A stretch of 64,000 bases of DNA from Paludibacteraceae bacterium. GTDB taxonomy: Bacteria; Bacteroidota; Bacteroidia; Bacteroidales; Paludibacteraceae. The stretch covers positions 1 to 64,000 of the forward strand of contig JAFSQL010000010.1 in NCBI GenBank assembly GCA_017446585.1. Direction: 5' to 3'. A program made the translations under genes and the position numbers. Positions 61,098-64,000 of this stretch are shown here, in pieces (within the stretch, counting starts at the first letter, position 1; the number at the start of each line of letters is the position of its first letter). Under the pieces are notes generated by a model. That model saw only the letters and a list, made by a program, of their open reading frames with translations, searched no databases and was not told where the DNA came from.

Positions 61098-62543
61098 TTA
61101 GCCTCCGATACCAAGGAGAGGGAAGATGGTGTTCGCTTGCAGAATATACCACAGCGCACCAGCCACATAGCCAATGAGCATAACCAATGACACCTTCTTG
61201 AGATACCAGATGAAGTTCATCTTCTCAATTCCCATCACAACAACGCCTGCCGCACTGCCAATGATGAGGATGCTACCACCAACACCCGCACAGTAAGCGA
61301 GGAAAATCCAGAACTGTCCGTCAACGACCATGTGCGAAAGCATTGGGTCAGCAAGCACATCGGCAGGCGTTGCCAAAGGATACATACCCATAGCAGCCGC
61401 CACAAGTGGCACATTGTCAACCACGGAAGACAACACACCAATAATCATGTCAATGACATAGAAGTTGCCAATCTTATCTTCAAGCATCTGGGCAAAGTCT
61501 CCGAGTATGCCAGCGCACTTGAGCGCGCTTACCGCCATGAGAATGCCCAAGAAGAACAACAGCGTGGAGAAATCGACACGTGACAACACCTTCGTGATAC
61601 GCGCCTTCTGACTTTCCGCCACATGAGGCTTGCGGTGATAGAGCAGTTCGGTATATACCCAAAGACCACCGAGACCCAGCAGGATGCCCATGAATGGAGG
61701 CAAATGGGTTATGCTCTTGAAGATAGGCACAAAGACAAGCGCACCTACACCCAGGAAAAAGATGATATTGCGCTCACGTTTGGTGATAACACCTGCCGCC
61801 GTGAAATTGTCAGCGTCAGAATCACTGCGATATTTCTCCACATTCTCTTCCAATTCACCTTTCAGTGAGAATGAGAGAACTATGGCAGGGACAATGGCAG
61901 ACACCAAGGATGGCAATATCAATTCAGGAATCAAATGCGACGTTGTCACGTTGCCCTTGATCCACAACATGATGGTCGTCACATCACCAATAGGCGACCA
62001 TGCACCGCCACTATTTGCCGCAATGATGATAACTGAGGCAAAAATGAGTCGGTCGTCCCGTCGTGCCACAAGCTTGCGAACAAGCATAATCATGACGATA
62101 GCAGTCGTCATGTTGTCAAGAATAGCACTGAGGAAGAACGTCAAGATAGCAAGCGTGAAAAGCAACTTACGTTTGTGCTTTGTGGTTACGTGTCGCGTTA
62201 TGATTGTGAAACCTCCGTGAACATCAACAAGTTCAACAACTGTCATGGCGCCAAGAAGGTAGAAGATGATTTGCGCCGTATCACCAAGGTTTTCGATAAG
62301 TTGGACATTGGTGACATAGTTCACCACCTGTTCATGAATTGACAGATGGGAGAATTTCTGTCCGGAAAGCCAAGATTGGAACTCTTCGATTCCTGGCAGG
62401 TAGGACTGTGCAAACACAATGTAGCACGTCCACAACAGAGAAGCAAGCAGCAAAGCAGTAGCCGCCTTGTTGACTTTGAACGGATGCTCCATGGCTATGC
62501 AGAAATAGCCGAACAGGAACAACGCAATCATAAATACAATCAT
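61098..62543 (-). CDS. nhaD: NhaD-type sodium:proton antiporter
   Basis: Ion-transporter-superfamily membrane protein of 481 residues with about 11-12 hydrophobic segments. LDNMTTAIVMIMLVRKL, AANSGGAWSPIGDVTTIMLW, SSVVDNVPLVAAAMGMY and GVGGSILIIGSAAGVVVMG are the paired hairpin-loop signatures of NhaD. It would extrude Na+ or Li+ in exchange for protons. It lies 46 bases after the acyl-CoA dehydrogenase gene on the same strand and ends at a clear terminator. Confidence 0.93.
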   Translation of the reverse strand: MIVFMIALFLFGYFCIAMEHPFKVNKAATALLLASLLWTCYIVFAQSYLPGIEEFQSWLSGQKFSHLSIHEQVVNYVTNVQLIENLGDTAQIIFYLLGAMTVVELVDVHGGFTIITRHVTTKHKRKLLFTLAILTFFLSAILDNMTTAIVMIMLVRKLVARRDDRLIFASVIIIAANSGGAWSPIGDVTTIMLWIKGNVTTSHLIPELILPSLVSAIVPAIVLSFSLKGELEENVEKYRSDSDADNFTAAGVITKRERNIIFFLGVGALVFVPIFKSITHLPPFMGILLGLGGLWVYTELLYHRKPHVAESQKARITKVLSRVDFSTLLFFLGILMAVSALKCAGILGDFAQMLEDKIGNFYVIDMIIGVLSSVVDNVPLVAAAMGMYPLATPADVLADPMLSHMVVDGQFWIFLAYCAGVGGSILIIGSAAGVVVMGIEKMNFIWYLKKVSLVMLIGYVAGALWYILQANTIFPLLGIGG

Positions 62544-62589
62544 AGACGATGAATTTTATGGATTCTTGAAAATAACGATATAGGAATGA

Positions 62590-64000
62590 TTACTTGTAGA
62601 ATTGCAACATTTGAGCGGAAGAAGCCTTGACCCACGCAGTGTGTTTTGCCACTTCTGCCTCCGCATGATTGATGAACACGTTGGCACTCTTGGTGAAGTC
62701 AGGACCCGAGATGCGGATTGAGCGAGTCGCATCGAGCACGAGCAAATAACCCATGATGCAAAGACCTGCCATCTCCACGAGTTTGCGAGCGCACAAGTCG
62801 ATATAGGCTTGTCCGTTCACTTCGTCATTCGCTTTCTCCGCCTCGACATGCGCCACTGCCTCTTGGAAGGCAACAACCATTTTGTCAAGACGCTCTTTGA
62901 GTGGCAGAAGCGAAGCATCGACCGTTTCGGCTTGGTATTCTTGAATACGAGCGAGGTAAGTGCCAGTGGTGACGTGACGAATGGCAGCCACAACCTGCAA
63001 CTGCGAAGTGCCTTCATAGACATTCATGATACGAGCGTCACGATAGAGGCGTTCGCACTTATAGTCACGCATATATCCGCTACCACCATGCACTTGAAGA
63101 CAATCGTATGCGTTTTGGTTGGCATATTCGCTGGCGAAGAGTTTGCATTCTGGCGTGAATGCGTCTGCCAATTTCTGATACTTCTTCGCTTCCGGACGCT
63201 CTTCTTTGGTCAGCAAACCTTTGCGCTGACGGTCTTCGTACAACTTGGCGAAATCAACAAAACGAGCTGTTTCGTAGAGCAACGCTCTCGACGCATCAAG
63301 ACGCGCCTTGATTAAGGCTATCATTTCTTGCACGGCTGGCATTTGGTCAATAGATTTTCCAAACTGACGACGGTCAGCAGCATAAGCGACGGCTTCTCTC
63401 CAAGCAGACTCGCTAAGACCTACGGACTGTGCGCCAACGCCCAATCGCGCGCCGTTCATCAAGCTCATGACATACTTGATGAGACCCAACTTACGCTCCC
63501 CCACCAGTTCTGCCTTGGCGTTGGTAAACACAAGCTCGGTCGTCGGTGATCCGTGAATACCAAGTTTGTCTTCGATGCGACGTACCTTGATGGCATTGTC
63601 AAAATGATTTTCGCAGATAAAGTAAGAAAGTCCGCGCGCATCAGTTGTGCCTTCTTCGCTACGAGCAAGCACGAGTTTGATTTGAGCGTCACCATTGGTG
63701 ATGAATCGCTTCACACCATTGAGCAACCAACAGCCTTGTTCTTCACTGTATGTCGCTTTGAGTTGCACGCTCTGAAGGTCGCTGCCCGCATCAGGCTCGG
63801 TGAGATCCATCGAGCATGTATAGCCCTTATTAATGAGTGGCAGATACTTCGCTTTCTGCTCTTCACTTGCAAATTCATAGATGGTTTCAGCACAGTCTTG
63901 CAAGCCCCAAATGTTAGCAAAACCCGCATCCGCACGAGACACCATTTCGCCACTCATTACATAAGGTGTCATGGCAAAGTTCAAACCTCCATATTGACGA
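62590..64000 (-). CDS. Acyl-CoA dehydrogenase, C-terminal part (5' end outside window)
   Basis: The frame stays open to the window edge (RQYGGLNFAMTPY), so the N-terminus lies beyond it. The FAD-binding middle domain shows SMDLTEPDAGSDLQSVQL and GVKRFITNGD; the C-terminal helical domain has ADRRQFGKSI, QVHGGSGYMRDYKCERLYRDARIMNVYEGTSQLQ (given as the family's HGGSGYMRD and YEGTSQLQ phrases), and an extra helical extension of about 120 residues ending in MLQFYK. This places it with longer acyl-CoA dehydrogenases often coupled to electron-transfer flavoprotein. The substrate chain length is unknown. ETF genes are not visible here. Confidence 0.92.
   Translation of the reverse strand, partial: RQYGGLNFAMTPYVMSGEMVSRADAGFANIWGLQDCAETIYEFASEEQKAKYLPLINKGYTCSMDLTEPDAGSDLQSVQLKATYSEEQGCWLLNGVKRFITNGDAQIKLVLARSEEGTTDARGLSYFICENHFDNAIKVRRIEDKLGIHGSPTTELVFTNAKAELVGERKLGLIKYVMSLMNGARLGVGAQSVGLSESAWREAVAYAADRRQFGKSIDQMPAVQEMIALIKARLDASRALLYETARFVDFAKLYEDRQRKGLLTKEERPEAKKYQKLADAFTPECKLFASEYANQNAYDCLQVHGGSGYMRDYKCERLYRDARIMNVYEGTSQLQVVAAIRHVTTGTYLARIQEYQAETVDASLLPLKERLDKMVVAFQEAVAHVEAEKANDEVNGQAYIDLCARKLVEMAGLCIMGYLLVLDATRSIRISGPDFTKSANVFINHAEAEVAKHTAWVKASSAQMLQFYK

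Overview
The window looks like a chromosomal segment of a Bacteroidales-type bacterium (phylum Bacteroidota) with moderate G+C. Three kinds of evidence support this. Many genes are preceded by the Bacteroidota promoter element TAnnTTTG, twice with TTTG 19 bases upstream. Marker genes include a very large secreted protein with a type IX secretion (T9SS) C-terminal domain, a GldF-type permease, an OstA-like protein and a Bacteroidota-style division gene cluster. Shine-Dalgarno signals are weak, and TTG or GTG starts are probable for argR, a glycosyltransferase and ftsI. No tRNA, rRNA, insertion sequence or CRISPR array was found. The window opens inside an unrecognised gene and ends inside an acyl-CoA dehydrogenase gene.

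Layout. 1-4.2 kb: unknown partial gene, efp (-), then argR, a GNAT acyltransferase and argG (+) behind two ArgR-type operator half-repeats spaced exactly 21 bp apart. 4.2-7.7 kb: Uup-type ABC-F ATPase and recJ (-). 7.9-10.1 kb: murF and a family 2 glycosyltransferase (+). 10.2-12.4 kb: class II aldolase and panE (-). 12.6-23.4 kb: a secretion island (-) with a 2603-residue T9SS cargo, a 191-residue protein with a CTERM-like membrane tail and a 729-residue secreted protein. 23.7-27.7 kb: OmpA-like/TPR lipoprotein (-) and dnaK (+). 27.7-30.5 kb: a PAP2 phosphatase fused to a probable outer-membrane barrel (-) and an AT-rich ORF6N/PLD-like gene (+). 30.5-35.1 kb: surE, a small membrane protein, lpxB, a CopZ-like chaperone and a short copper ATPase (+). 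35.1-42.6 kb: an isolated gldF (-), then a PagL-like barrel, two SurA/PpiC foldases and an OstA-like protein (+), an envelope-assembly group. 42.8-58.2 kb: a complete dcw cluster (mraZ-rsmH-ftsL-ftsI-murE-mraY-murD-ftsW-murG-murC-ftsQ-ftsA-ftsZ) followed by an RluA-type pseudouridine synthase. 59.2-64 kb (-): lepA, nhaD and the acyl-CoA dehydrogenase.

The main theme is the cell envelope: peptidoglycan precursor synthesis and septation, LPS synthesis, transport and remodelling (LpxB, OstA-like, PAP2 and PagL-like), outer-membrane protein folding, and surface secretion. I see no single unmistakable new defence or biosynthetic system.

The most unusual signals are non-coding. Several spacers carry strictly phased short repeats: a 10-bp period around ATAGGR upstream of ftsI and upstream of panE, a 7-bp period of AAGARTT in several spacers, and a 22-bp tandem repeat between murE and mraY. 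Protein oddities are a copper ATPase with little room for the usual nucleotide-binding domain, a PagL-like protein whose expected catalytic serine is glycine, the phosphatase-barrel fusion, and a GldF with no GldG beside it. Start codons were refined where the frame extends upstream through a promoter; those choices are inferences.
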